NCBI GenBank assembly: GCA_937887565.1
Contig: CALABS010000059.1
Span: 205,671 to 269,670, forward strand
DNA: 64,000 nucleotides
DNA from: an uncultured Rhodospirillaceae bacterium
Lineage (GTDB): Bacteria; Pseudomonadota; Alphaproteobacteria; Rhodospirillales; Magnetospirillaceae
Direction of reading: 5' to 3'
Below, piece by piece: positions 42,686 to 50,969 of this stretch. A model generated the notes under the pieces. It was not told the DNA's origin. It saw only the letters and a list, made by a program, of their open reading frames with translations, and ran no database searches. Numbering within the stretch: position 1 is the stretch's first letter; each line of letters starts with the position of its first letter. Position numbers and translations under genes: made by a program.

Positions 42686-42786
42686 GCCCCCACCCCGCCC
42701 CTCCCCCAGCAAAGCCGGGGGAGGGAGAGGAAGACGATGCGCCTCCCTCCCCCGCGCGACGCGGGGGGGAGGGCCGGGGTGGGGGC
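42686..42786. repeat. 101-bp palindromic repeat element in the potH-potI gap
   Basis: The outer 22 bases, GCCCCCACCCCGCCCCTCCC and on, are inverted at the right end with one mismatch. Inside are two G/C hairpins. It matches the element in dnaE2 (34184-34278) in ends and organisation. It falls in the gap between two coupled permease genes and could affect relative expression. Confidence 0.88.
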
Positions 42787-42797
42787 AATGGACGGCC

Positions 42798-43691
42798 TCA
42801 TCGCTCGCCCTCCCGCTCCAGGCGCGACTGCAGGCGCTGGAACACCGCGATGGGCACCACCAGGGCGGCCAGCATGGCCACCGCCAGCGCGGCCGCGCCC
42901 GGCCAGTCGCGGGTCAGCGAGAACACGTCCCACAGCGCCGTGCCCAGCATGTTGGTGTCGCCGCCGCCCAGAAGGCCGGGGATGACGTATTCGCCCACCG
43001 CCGGGATGAACACCAACAGCGAGCCGGCGACGATGCCCGGCACCGACAGCGGCAGGGTCACCGACAGGAACGCCCGCCACGGCCGCGCCCCCAGGTCGGC
43101 GGCCGCCTCCAGGAGCGAGGGGTCGAGCTTCTCGAGGGTGGCGTAGAGCGGCAGCACCATGAACGGCAGGTAGGAATAGACGATGCCCACATAGACGGCG
43201 ATGTCGGTGTTGAGGATCACCAGCGGCTCGGAAATCAGCCCCAACGCCATCAGCAGGTGGTTCAGCAGCCCCTCGTCCTTGAGGATGCCCATCCAGGCAT
43301 AGACGCGGATCAGGAACGAGGTCCAGAACGGCAGGATCACCAGCATCAGCAACGGACCGCGCCGGTCCTCGCGGGCCCTGGCGATGGCCAGCGCCATGGG
43401 ATAGCCGATCAGCAGGCACAGCAGCGTCGCCAGGCCGGCGATGGTCAGCGAGTTGAGATAGGCCCCCACATAGAGGTCGTCCACGAACAGCTGCGCGAAG
43501 CCCTGGGCGGTGACGTGCAGCCCGTCCGCCTGCACCATGGGCTCGTAGGGCGGAATGCCGACCCGGCTTTCCGACAGGCTGATCTTGGCGACAATCAGGA
43601 ACGGCAGCAGGAAGAACAGGACCAGCCACGCATAGGGCACCGCCAGCAATGCCTTGCGGCCCAGGTCGCGGCGCCAGGTTGCCACCCTCAC
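42798..43691 (-). CDS. potH: Polyamine ABC transporter permease (PotH-like)
   Basis: A 297-residue permease with six helices and the EAA-type loop LEAAADLGARPWRAFLSVTLP. The N-terminal RRDLGRKALLAVPYAWLVLFF is typical of PotB/PotH. The GTG at 43691 overlaps the potA stop by four bases; a GTG two codons later is an alternative. It is followed by potI after the palindromic element. Confidence 0.9.
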   Translation of the reverse strand: MRVATWRRDLGRKALLAVPYAWLVLFFLLPFLIVAKISLSESRVGIPPYEPMVQADGLHVTAQGFAQLFVDDLYVGAYLNSLTIAGLATLLCLLIGYPMALAIARAREDRRGPLLMLVILPFWTSFLIRVYAWMGILKDEGLLNHLLMALGLISEPLVILNTDIAVYVGIVYSYLPFMVLPLYATLEKLDPSLLEAAADLGARPWRAFLSVTLPLSVPGIVAGSLLVFIPAVGEYVIPGLLGGGDTNMLGTALWDVFSLTRDWPGAAALAVAMLAALVVPIAVFQRLQSRLEREGER

Positions 43692-44800
43692 GGCAACAGC
43701 ACCGCGTTGCCGGGGTGCCAGCTCAGCGCCACTGGGTCGTCCCAGGTGACCGCCGGCTCGGCGGAATGACGCAGATTGGCGGCGGTGCACATCACCATCC
43801 GCCCCGAGGCCAGGCGGACCTGATAGATGGACACGTCGCCCAGATAGGCGATCTCGGCCACCACCCCCCTGAGTTGGTTGGCAACGCCCTCGGGCGCCTC
43901 GCGGTGCATGGCGATCTTCTCGGGCCGCACCATCACCGTCACCGCCGTCCCCGCCGGCGGCGGGTCCTGCACCGCCAGCGGCGCGTCGACGCCTTCGGCC
44001 CGCACCGCGCCCGAAGGATCGACCACGCCCTCGAACAGGTTGGCCAAGCCGATGAAGTCGGCGACCATGCGGCTGGTGGGGTATTCGTAGATCTCGTGCG
44101 GGCGGCCCACCTGCATGATGCGGCCCTGGTCCATCACCGCGATGCGGGAGGACATGGTCATCGCCTCTTCCTGGTCGTGGGTGACCATGACGAAGGTGAC
44201 TCCGACCTTTTCCTGGATGTTGACCAGCTCGAACTGGGTCTGCTCGCGCAGTTTCTTGTCCAGCGCCGCCAGCGGCTCGTCCAGCAGCACCACCCTCGGC
44301 TGCTTGACCAGGGCGCGGGCCAGGGCGACGCGCTGGCGCTGGCCGCCGGACAGCTGGTGCGGCTTGCGGCGGGCGAACTCGCCCATGCGCACCAGATCCA
44401 GCATGGCCGCCACCCGCTCGCGGGTCTCGGCCTTGGACACGCCGTCCTGCCTGAGGCCGAAGGCGACGTTGGCCTCCACCGTCATGTGCGGGAACAGGGC
44501 ATAGGACTGGAACATCATGTTGACCGGGCGCTCGTAGGGCGGCACCCCGGTCATGTCCTGGCCGCCGATGAGGATGCGGCCGGAACTGGGCGTCTCGAAG
44601 CCGGCCAGCATGCGCAAGAGCGTCGTCTTGCCGCAACCCGAGGCGCCCAGCAGCGAGAAGAACTCGCCCTCCTCGATCTCCAGGTCGACCCCGGCCACGG
44701 CGATGAAGTCACCGAAGCGCTTTTCCACCGCCTCGATGCGGATGGCCGGCGCGCGGGCCGCCGTCTCAGGCGGGCGCGCCGGCCGGATGGCGACCGCCAC
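43688..44800 (-). CDS. potA: Polyamine ABC transporter ATPase (PotA/PotG-like)
   Basis: A 370-residue ATPase. Walker A is GASGCGKTTLLR near 50-60, the signature is LSGGQRQRVALARAL, and Walker B is VVLLDEPLAALD. A C-terminal TOBE-like domain follows. The start GTG at 44800 overlaps the potF stop by one base (TAGTG), which favours it over upstream alternatives. It energises putrescine or spermidine import with PotHI and PotF. Confidence 0.93.
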   Translation of the reverse strand: MAVAIRPARPPETAARAPAIRIEAVEKRFGDFIAVAGVDLEIEEGEFFSLLGASGCGKTTLLRMLAGFETPSSGRILIGGQDMTGVPPYERPVNMMFQSYALFPHMTVEANVAFGLRQDGVSKAETRERVAAMLDLVRMGEFARRKPHQLSGGQRQRVALARALVKQPRVVLLDEPLAALDKKLREQTQFELVNIQEKVGVTFVMVTHDQEEAMTMSSRIAVMDQGRIMQVGRPHEIYEYPTSRMVADFIGLANLFEGVVDPSGAVRAEGVDAPLAVQDPPPAGTAVTVMVRPEKIAMHREAPEGVANQLRGVVAEIAYLGDVSIYQVRLASGRMVMCTAANLRHSAEPAVTWDDPVALSWHPGNAVLLP

Positions 44801-45903
44801 TATTTCTTCGCCGCCTTGAACTTCGACCAAGCGCGGGCGCGGGCGCGGTCGAAGTCCAGCCCGGCCGGCGGCGGGGCGGTGTACAGCTTGGCCTGCATCT
44901 CCTGCGGCGGATAGATCACCGGGTCCTTGGACAGGGCCTCGTCCACCAGCGTGTCGGCGGCCGGCACCGCGTTGGCGTAGCCGGTCTCGTTGGTGATCTC
45001 GGCGACGATGTCGGGGCGCAGGATGAAGTTGATGAAGGCGTGCGCCTCGTCGGCGTGGGGCGCGTCGGCCGGGATCGCCATGACGTCGATGTTGACGATG
45101 GCGCCCTCCTTGGGGATGGCGATGGCGATGGTCTGGGGCTTCTTGGCCTTGGCGGCGCGCTCGCGGACCTGCACCAGGTCGCCCACATAGCCGTGGGCGA
45201 CGCAGATGTCGCCGCTGGCCAGGGCGTCGCGATACTTCTCGGAGTGGATGAAGCGGTAGTTGCCGCGCAGCGGGGCCAGCGCGCCCATCACCGCGTCCAG
45301 CGACTCCTTGGTCTGCTCCATGGGGTCGCGGCCCTGGAAGGCCAGCATGGCCGGCACCGCCTCGGTGGGGGTGTCGAGCAGCGACACGCCGCAGGACTTG
45401 AGCCGGGAGGCCACGGCGGGATCGAACAGCATGGCCCAGGACCCGGTCGGCGCGTCGGGCATCACCTTCTTGACCATGTCGACATTGTAGCCGATGCCGG
45501 TGGCGGCGATCATGTAGGGCACCCCGAAGGCGTTGCCGGGATCGACCTTGGCCAGGCTGGCCATGGTCTCCTTGGACAGGCCCTTGGCGTTGGGGATCTT
45601 GGCTTGGTCCAGCTTCTGATAGACGCCGGCCTTGACCTGGTGGGCGAAGAACGGCGACGCCGACGGGAACACCACGTCATAGCCCGACTTGCCGGCCAGC
45701 AGCTTGGCCTCCAGCGCCTCGTTCTCGCCATAGGTGTCGTAGTTCACCTTGATGCCGGTCTCCTTGGTGAACTTCTCCAAGGTGTCCTTGGCGATGTAGT
45801 CGGACCAGTTGTAGACGTTGACCACCCTCTCCTCGGCATGGGCGATGGTGGCGGCCATGCCGAGAACGGCTGCAGCGGCGAAACGGGTCAGGCGTGCGAA
45901 CAT
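44800..45903 (-). CDS. potF: Polyamine periplasmic binding protein (PotF/PotD-like)
   Basis: A 367-residue secreted binding protein. The signal peptide is about residues 1-23 (ending AHAEE), the mature start is VVNVYNWSDYIA, and aromatic ligand-site residues such as NWSDY are retained as in PotF/PotD. The full gene order potF-potA-potH-potI points to putrescine or spermidine import. A G-rich site precedes the ATG. The puuA gene 3.6 kb upstream on the same strand would use putrescine. Confidence 0.92.
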   Translation of the reverse strand: MFARLTRFAAAAVLGMAATIAHAEERVVNVYNWSDYIAKDTLEKFTKETGIKVNYDTYGENEALEAKLLAGKSGYDVVFPSASPFFAHQVKAGVYQKLDQAKIPNAKGLSKETMASLAKVDPGNAFGVPYMIAATGIGYNVDMVKKVMPDAPTGSWAMLFDPAVASRLKSCGVSLLDTPTEAVPAMLAFQGRDPMEQTKESLDAVMGALAPLRGNYRFIHSEKYRDALASGDICVAHGYVGDLVQVRERAAKAKKPQTIAIAIPKEGAIVNIDVMAIPADAPHADEAHAFINFILRPDIVAEITNETGYANAVPAADTLVDEALSKDPVIYPPQEMQAKLYTAPPPAGLDFDRARARAWSKFKAAKK

Positions 45904-46076
45904 CGGCGTCCCCCGATGGAAGTGGATGGTGGCGTCGGGCGGATATTCGATTCGTCGGGGGTGGGAGTCAACGGCGAGCATCGCCCCGGGACCGAGGCGC
46001 AACCGGATTGTCATCGGCGGGTCGGCGCCCACCGACGCGGGATGAACCGCCGGCGGGGCTTGAGCCCATGTCGCGC

Positions 46077-46334
46077 TCAGTCGTTCAGCGCCCCCGCCAG
46101 GATGATCCAGGCGACCAGACTCCAGGTCGGCTGTTCGTCGAAGGGGATCTTTTGATGCATGCACCAGCCGTCGAGGTCAGCGGCGAAATTTTCACAGCCG
46201 TCAAGCACTTCGTAGGACTTCAGGTTTGGAACATCTCCCGAAGAAATGGATTTACCCAGGACATCCAGGAAGCGAACCAACTGCTCGCGTGTTGCAACGG
46301 AATCTGCCATGTCCTGCAGTTTATCGATATCCAT
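46077..46334 (-). CDS. DUF7660-like candidate immunity protein (imm1)
   Basis: An 85-residue acidic protein resembling the DUF7660 family (MDIDKLQDMADSVATREQLV ... YEVLDGCENFAADLDGWC ... QPTWSLVAWIIL). This family includes immunity-like proteins in polymorphic toxin systems. Its ATG overlaps the original toxin stop by one base (TAATG at 46336-46332), so it was coupled to the toxin. The region has lower GC than the neighbours, which fits lateral transfer. The toxin upstream is frameshifted. Confidence 0.6.
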   Translation of the reverse strand: MDIDKLQDMADSVATREQLVRFLDVLGKSISSGDVPNLKSYEVLDGCENFAADLDGWCMHQKIPFDEQPTWSLVAWIILAGALND

Positions 46335-46940
46335 TACCTTTCTCCCTTTCTAATCTTTATGGCCATTCCGCCATCCCTGCTCCGATGCTTGCCCCGACGT
46401 TCTCGCCGTGTTTCGGCTTCCGTCGCTTTTTTATAATTTATGGGCACCCCCGCCTCGCGGAAAGCAACGAGCCGGCGGCGGTCAAGGGTGTAAATGTCGC
46501 CATCCGGCGGTGGTCAAGGGTGTAAATGTCGCCATAGAGCTCGCCAATCCGAACCGGTGGGATTTCTTCGGGCTTAATCTTGCCGCTTCGCAACCCTTCA
46601 ATGGTCTCCGTCAAGGTGCGGTCATCTTTAAACTCTGGCCTTATGCTGTCCTGCATCGTCTGGATTCGCTTTGGATCGATGGTACCGGTGTCGGGCAGTT
46701 GGGCAAACTCCTTCGCGGAGATGGGGTTTTCGGTCCGCGACACATCGGGCAGGCCGCGGCGGATGGCGTCGCCGGCGGTTTTCGTCGCCGCCTCGGCGCC
46801 CTCCTTGATTCCCTTGACCGTGCCGGGGATCAGCACCCCGCCCAGGCTGAGGGCGGCGCCGGCGGTGTCGCGGGCGGCGCCGGTCCAGTCGCCCCGTTTG
46901 GCGGCCTCGGCCGCGTCACCCGACTGCTCGACGGCGTCCG
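46334..46940 (-). pseudogene. Frameshifted polymorphic-toxin C-terminal cassette (toxin 1)
   Basis: From the junction with the 262-bp repeat, the frame reads DAVEQSGDAAEAAKRGDWTG, then KIKPEEIPPVRIGELYGDIY, and TLDHRR, a motif seen in ParB/Srx-like toxin domains. A 32-bp tandem duplication at 46472-46535 then shifts the frame, which stops at 46438. If one copy is removed, the frame continues as LVAFREAGVPINYKKATE and ends at 46336 exactly at the immunity start. The upstream junction with the repeat is also out of frame and there is no start codon. It is not expressed as a normal protein in this state. Confidence 0.8.
46472..46535 (-). repeat. 32-bp tandem duplication disrupting toxin 1
   Basis: Two 32-base copies (46472-46503 and 46504-46535) differ by one base. 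The length is not a multiple of three, so it shifts the frame inside the conserved YTLDHRR motif. Removal of one copy restores a full toxin C-terminus that ends on the immunity gene start. Confidence 0.95.
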
Positions 46941-47202
46941 TGCACGCGGATGCCGGTGCCCTGGAAGATGCCGTCCTGCACCGCCTGCGCGGACTTGGGC
47001 GCCAGCGCGTTTAGGTGGCCCAGCACGTCGCCGACATCGCCCTGGCCCTGGAGGCCGTACTCCTTGACCGCGCGGTTCAACACCGGCAGGGCGCCGCGAA
47101 GGTCCTTGGTCTCGGACAGCAGCCTGGCCCAGGTCTGGTGCTCGGCGCGGCCGGCGGCGTTGACGGTGTGGCCGGCCAGCGGATCGGGCTTGAAGGCCAG
47201 CG
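46941..47202 (-). repeat. 262-bp direct repeat, copy 1 of toxin array
   Basis: This matches 49173-49434 base for base as far as I can check by eye. On the minus strand it encodes LAFKPDPLAGHTVNAAGRAE ... NALAPKSAQAVQDGIFQGTG, the shared part of the toxin before the variable C-terminal cassette. In this copy the frame is bounded upstream by the TGA ending the 88-residue ORF and is out of frame with the downstream toxin 1. It is a typical substrate for recombination between cassettes. Confidence 0.93.
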
Positions 47203-47224
47203 TGTCGAAGACCCGGAAGCGCGA

Positions 47225-47491
47225 TCACTCCGCTTCCGGCTCGGGCAACGGCTCATCCTCGAACCGTTGGAAGAACCGCCCGACCGCCGTGTATTCACCC
47301 CTGCGTTCATAAATCACCCCGAACGACAAGGGCTGCAGAAATTCCTGGACCGAAGCCTGAGGTCGTATAGGAATAGCGGTCGAGAGTGGTCGCGAGCTGG
47401 ACGAAATGCGAGCAAGACGTCGTAGCCAAGTCAGGGCGGCCAAGCGCCTACGGTCGGCGGACCTCACTTCGACGATGATCCCTTCGCGCAT
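47225..47491 (-). CDS. Small unknown ORF in toxin array
   Basis: An 88-residue reading frame ending in ...FQRFEDEPLPEPEAE, just before the 262-bp repeat copy. No family is recognised. The acidic C-terminus and location would fit a further immunity or cassette remnant, but there is no good ribosome site and it may be an accidental frame. The surrounding 130 bases up to imm2 show no better gene. Confidence 0.3.
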   Translation of the reverse strand: MREGIIVEVRSADRRRLAALTWLRRLARISSSSRPLSTAIPIRPQASVQEFLQPLSFGVIYERRGEYTAVGRFFQRFEDEPLPEPEAE

Positions 47492-47624
47492 CCGCCGAGC
47501 CGAGGGAATCCGTCAAGGGCCTCTTTCTTCAGATTTTGTCCCCTGGCTCCTGGAGCAGCTTCTGCCGGGTTTGGGGATTCGAAGCGAGCCTGCGGTAGGC
47601 CTCCGTGGATTCGATTTCCAACGT

Positions 47625-47930
47625 TCATTTGTCCCAGTGATGGCGAACGTACTCGATGGCGGCTACAAAGGAGCCCCCGGCAACGGCAGCTACGCCCCAT
47701 GCACCGATGATGCCGCTGCTGATCAGGAGCAAATACCCCCAGTCCAAGGAGCAGTCGCACTCACATCCGGCGACGGGATACGTGCCTTTGCCGGCTTCCA
47801 CGATGTCGCACAGCTCGTCGGGGATTTGACCGAGCGCGAATCCCTCGTAAAGGTCAGGGCCAAAAGCCAGGGACGAATGCATCAGGCCAATAATCAGCCC
47901 GCCCGCAAACCATTTTTTGAGCATCGGCAT
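47625..47930 (-). CDS. Small membrane protein, candidate immunity (imm2)
   Basis: A 101-residue protein with an N-terminal signal or membrane segment (WFAGGLIIGLMHSSLAF), a Cys-rich ECDCS loop and a hydrophobic segment (YLLLISSGIIGAWGVAAVAG). It starts 14 bases after the stop of the lysozyme-like toxin. Membrane-anchored immunity proteins commonly protect against periplasmic peptidoglycan-degrading toxins, so this is the most likely partner. No homologue is recognised, so the call rests on position and topology. Confidence 0.55.
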   Translation of the reverse strand: MPMLKKWFAGGLIIGLMHSSLAFGPDLYEGFALGQIPDELCDIVEAGKGTYPVAGCECDCSLDWGYLLLISSGIIGAWGVAAVAGGSFVAAIEYVRHHWDK

Positions 47931-47944
47931 CCTGTGTCACCGGG

Positions 47945-49315
47945 TCACGGACCGTAAGGTTCCCGATCCGCACCATCCATATGAGGATATCGTTTGGGCG
48001 GCGATTTCCAAGGTTTTTCCCTATAAATCCGGCCGATTCGAGCGCCCCTGTGGTTGACCGAGTCGAGAGTTATTCCGTTCCAGACCGATCCGACTTTTTC
48101 GGGCGTCGGATCAACAATCCGCTCCTCGATCCTTCTCAGGAGGGTCGCTGCGGCCCGAATGTTGACATCCGGATCAGAGGCGTTCTCCTTGGTCATGCCA
48201 AGCTCACCCCAGATTTCCGGGTTAATGTTCATCGGCATGACGGTCTTGGACCGGCCAATGTCATCGAGGAAATCATTCACCCCAAAGCGGTGCCCGTCGG
48301 CGTTCTCGTAATAGGCGATCGCACGAAGTAGGTCGGCGTCAACACCCACTTCCTTCGCAATGCGATCGATTGTTTTTTCATGTTTTTCGACCGCATCGTA
48401 GCCGATGCGGTGAATCCGCCATGCTGGCGCACTCCCGTCATGCTCAGGGGCATCCTTGACAACAAATTTTCCGGGCGCGTCTTCGAGGATGTTCCTTATT
48501 CGCTCTTTTCCTTTGATTTCGTGCGCTTCTCTGATCGGGCCTGCATCGCTCTTCCGCCCATCCGAACGGTCCGCCGCCTCCGTCAGCCGCATCCCGGTCT
48601 GGCGTTCGACATTGCCCTTCCAGTCCCTTAGCACCTCGGCCTCCGAATAGGACCGGCCCGTCGCCGGGCTGGCGGGCTTGCCCAGCTCAAACGCGGCCTC
48701 GATCGGCACACCGTAGGTCTGCTCGAAATTTCGGGCCGCCTTCGCGGCGGCGGCTTCGTCGGTGTTGAGGAGGTCGGTGTAGGTGGCGGCGAAATCGCGC
48801 ACCGCCTCGGCGTCGCCGCCCAGCGCCCGCTTGCCCAGATCGTTGATGGCTGGTGCCGGGTCCTGGATCGGCACCAGCCCGCCGTCGCCCATCTGGCGGG
48901 CGAACAGGGCGGCGGCCTGGGGATCGGCTTTCGCCATCTCGTCGTAGACGGCCGCCGTGTAGGCGCGGGCGGCTTCGGAGTCGCGGGCGAACTCGCCCTT
49001 GAAATGGGGCACGGCGCCCCGGGCGTAGTCGCCCTTGGTCAGCAGCACCTTCGCCATGCCGGCGGCCGCCTGCGGGTCGGCGCCGTCGGCGCTGCCCCAG
49101 GGGTTGGCCTTGGGCAGGGCCGGCCGGACGCTCTCCGGGTCGAAGCCCGGCCCGTCGGGGGCGATGCGCGGCTGCACGCGGATGCCGGTGCCCTGGAAGA
49201 TGCCGTCCTGCACCGCCTGCGCGGACTTGGGCGCCAGCGCGTTTAGGTGGCCCAGCACGTCGCCGACATCGCCCTGGCCCTGGAGGCCGTACTCCTTGAC
49301 CGCGCGGTTCAACAC
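47945..49315 (-). CDS. Lysozyme-like toxin cassette joined to conserved toxin repeat (toxin 2)
   Basis: 456 residues counted from the GTG at 49315; the same frame continues upstream as AKPAPKPPTPKPLAFKPDPL through the 262-bp repeat without a start codon, so the true N-terminus is lost or encoded elsewhere. The first 200 residues are Ala-rich and helical. The C-terminus, IDRIAKEVGVDADLLRAIAY followed by YENADGH and INPEIWGELGM, resembles a lysozyme/transglycosylase fold with the catalytic Glu in YYEN. The candidate immunity gene follows by 14 bases. The encoded activity would cleave peptidoglycan. Confidence 0.65.
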   Translation of the reverse strand: MLNRAVKEYGLQGQGDVGDVLGHLNALAPKSAQAVQDGIFQGTGIRVQPRIAPDGPGFDPESVRPALPKANPWGSADGADPQAAAGMAKVLLTKGDYARGAVPHFKGEFARDSEAARAYTAAVYDEMAKADPQAAALFARQMGDGGLVPIQDPAPAINDLGKRALGGDAEAVRDFAATYTDLLNTDEAAAAKAARNFEQTYGVPIEAAFELGKPASPATGRSYSEAEVLRDWKGNVERQTGMRLTEAADRSDGRKSDAGPIREAHEIKGKERIRNILEDAPGKFVVKDAPEHDGSAPAWRIHRIGYDAVEKHEKTIDRIAKEVGVDADLLRAIAYYENADGHRFGVNDFLDDIGRSKTVMPMNINPEIWGELGMTKENASDPDVNIRAAATLLRRIEERIVDPTPEKVGSVWNGITLDSVNHRGARIGRIYREKPWKSPPKRYPHMDGADREPYGP

Positions 49316-49434
49316 CGGCAGGGCGCCGCGAAGGTCCTTGGTCTCGGACAGCAGCCTGGCCCAGGTCTGGTGCTCGGCGCGGCCGGCGGCGTTGACGGTG
49401 TGGCCGGCCAGCGGATCGGGCTTGAAGGCCAGCG
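49173..49434 (-). repeat. 262-bp direct repeat, copy 2 of toxin array
   Basis: Matches 46941-47202. In this copy the encoded frame is continuous into the toxin 2 C-terminus. The copies are 2.2 kb apart in the same orientation, so recombination could delete the intervening toxin 2 and imm2 genes and fuse the repeat to the toxin 1 cassette. Confidence 0.93.
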
Positions 49435-49490
49435 GTTTGGGGGTGGGTGGCTTGGGGGCGGGCTTGGCCGGATGGGCGCCCCTTCGCCCC

Positions 49491-50831
49491 CTACACGTTC
49501 AGCAGCAGGAATTCCCGCTCCCAACTCGACACCACCCGCTGATAGGCGTCCCATTCGGCTTCCTTGACGGCCATGAACGCCTCGCAGAAGTCCTCGCCCA
49601 GCAGGTCGCGGATGGCGCGGGCGCCCTTGAGCTTCTCCAGCGCGTCGGGCAGGTGGCGGGGCAGCGAGTGGGCGCGGGTGTAGCCCGAGCCGTTGATGGG
49701 CTCGCCGGGATCGACCTTGTTCTGGATGCCCAGCCAGCCGCAGGCCAGCGAGCCGGCGATGGCCAGGTAGGGATTGGCGTCGGCGCCGGCCAGGCGGTTC
49801 TCGACCCGGCGCGCCGCCTGGCCCGATTCCGGCACCCTGAGGCCGACGGTGCGGTTGTCGCGGCCCCAGTGGACGTTGATGGGGGCGTCGAAGTCGGGCA
49901 CCAGCCGGCGATAGGAATTGACGTTGGGGGCGAACAGCAGCATGGCCGCCGGCAGGTACTTGCGCAGGCCGCCGATGAACCAGCGGAACATGGGCGTGTC
50001 CTTGCCGTCGTCGTCGGCGAACAGGTTGCGGCGGGTCTCGGCGTCGACGAGGTTCTGGTGGATGTGCATGGCGCTGCCCGGCTCGTTCTGCATGGGCTTG
50101 GCCATGAAGGTGCCGTAAAGCCCCATGCGCAGCGCCACCTGCCGCACCGTGCGCTTGAACAGGAACACCTGGTCGGCCTGCTCCAGCGCCTCGCCGTGGT
50201 TGAAGTTGACCTCCATCTGGCCGTTGCCGGCCTCGTGGGACAGGGTGTCGACCTCGACCCGCATGCTGGCGCAGAAATTGTAGATCTGGTCGAACAGCCC
50301 CTCGAACTCGTTGACGGCATCGACGCCATAGGCCGGCCGGCCGCTCTCGGCGCGGCCCGAGCGCCCCACCGGCGGCTCCAGCGGATAGTCGGTGTCGGTG
50401 TTCTGCTTGACCAGGAAGAACTCCAGCTCGGGGGCCACCACCGGCTCCCAGCCCTTGTCGTGATAAAGCGCCAGCACCCGCTTCAGCACCTGGCGCGGCG
50501 CGATCTCCACCGGCCGGCCGTCCACGTGCAGGCAGTCGTTGATGACGCAGGCGGTGGGTTCGTCGTACCACGGCACCCGGCGCAAGGTGGCGGGGTCGGG
50601 ACGCAGGTAGATGTCGCCGTTGGCGACGCTGGTCACGTCCTCCTCGGGATAGTCGCCGGTCACGGTCTGCACGAAGATGCTTTCGGGCATCCGCAGGCCG
50701 CGCGTCTCGGCGATGGACACGAATTTATGGGCGGGCACGATCTTGCCGCGCGCCACGCCGGCCATGTCCGGCACCAGGCACTCCACCTCGGAGATGCCAT
50801 GAGACTTGATCCAATCGGCGAAGCCGGTCAT
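49491..50831 (-). CDS. puuA: Gamma-glutamylputrescine synthetase (PuuA-like glutamine synthetase)
   Basis: A 446-residue protein of the glutamine synthetase fold. The N-terminal beta-grasp (WIKSHGISEVECLVPDMAGV) and the catalytic parts EAGNGQMEVNFNHGEALEQA, AMHIHQNL and the C-terminal ENRLAGADANPYLAIA are present. The length and sequence style match the GlnT/PuuA group that ligates glutamate to putrescine in the Puu pathway. GAGG precedes the ATG at 50831. The pot operon, on the same strand, supplies the substrate, so the two would form a polyamine cluster interrupted by the toxin array. Confidence 0.85.
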   Translation of the reverse strand: MTGFADWIKSHGISEVECLVPDMAGVARGKIVPAHKFVSIAETRGLRMPESIFVQTVTGDYPEEDVTSVANGDIYLRPDPATLRRVPWYDEPTACVINDCLHVDGRPVEIAPRQVLKRVLALYHDKGWEPVVAPELEFFLVKQNTDTDYPLEPPVGRSGRAESGRPAYGVDAVNEFEGLFDQIYNFCASMRVEVDTLSHEAGNGQMEVNFNHGEALEQADQVFLFKRTVRQVALRMGLYGTFMAKPMQNEPGSAMHIHQNLVDAETRRNLFADDDGKDTPMFRWFIGGLRKYLPAAMLLFAPNVNSYRRLVPDFDAPINVHWGRDNRTVGLRVPESGQAARRVENRLAGADANPYLAIAGSLACGWLGIQNKVDPGEPINGSGYTRAHSLPRHLPDALEKLKGARAIRDLLGEDFCEAFMAVKEAEWDAYQRVVSSWEREFLLLNV

Positions 50832-50969
50832 TGCTGTCCTCGTTCGGGCACGGGCCAATTCCCCCCATCATCCTGCACACCGGCGATGGCGAAAAGAGGG
50901 CGTTGCAAAGCGGGCGGCCATGACGGACAGTGGTCCCCTCCCCCACCAAAGGGATATGGGCGGGCCGCC

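Noticed and set aside
46941..49434. Insertion sequence or transposon carrying the two repeats
   Set aside because: The repeats encode part of a toxin and lack terminal inverted repeats or a transposase, so they fit a toxin cassette duplication.
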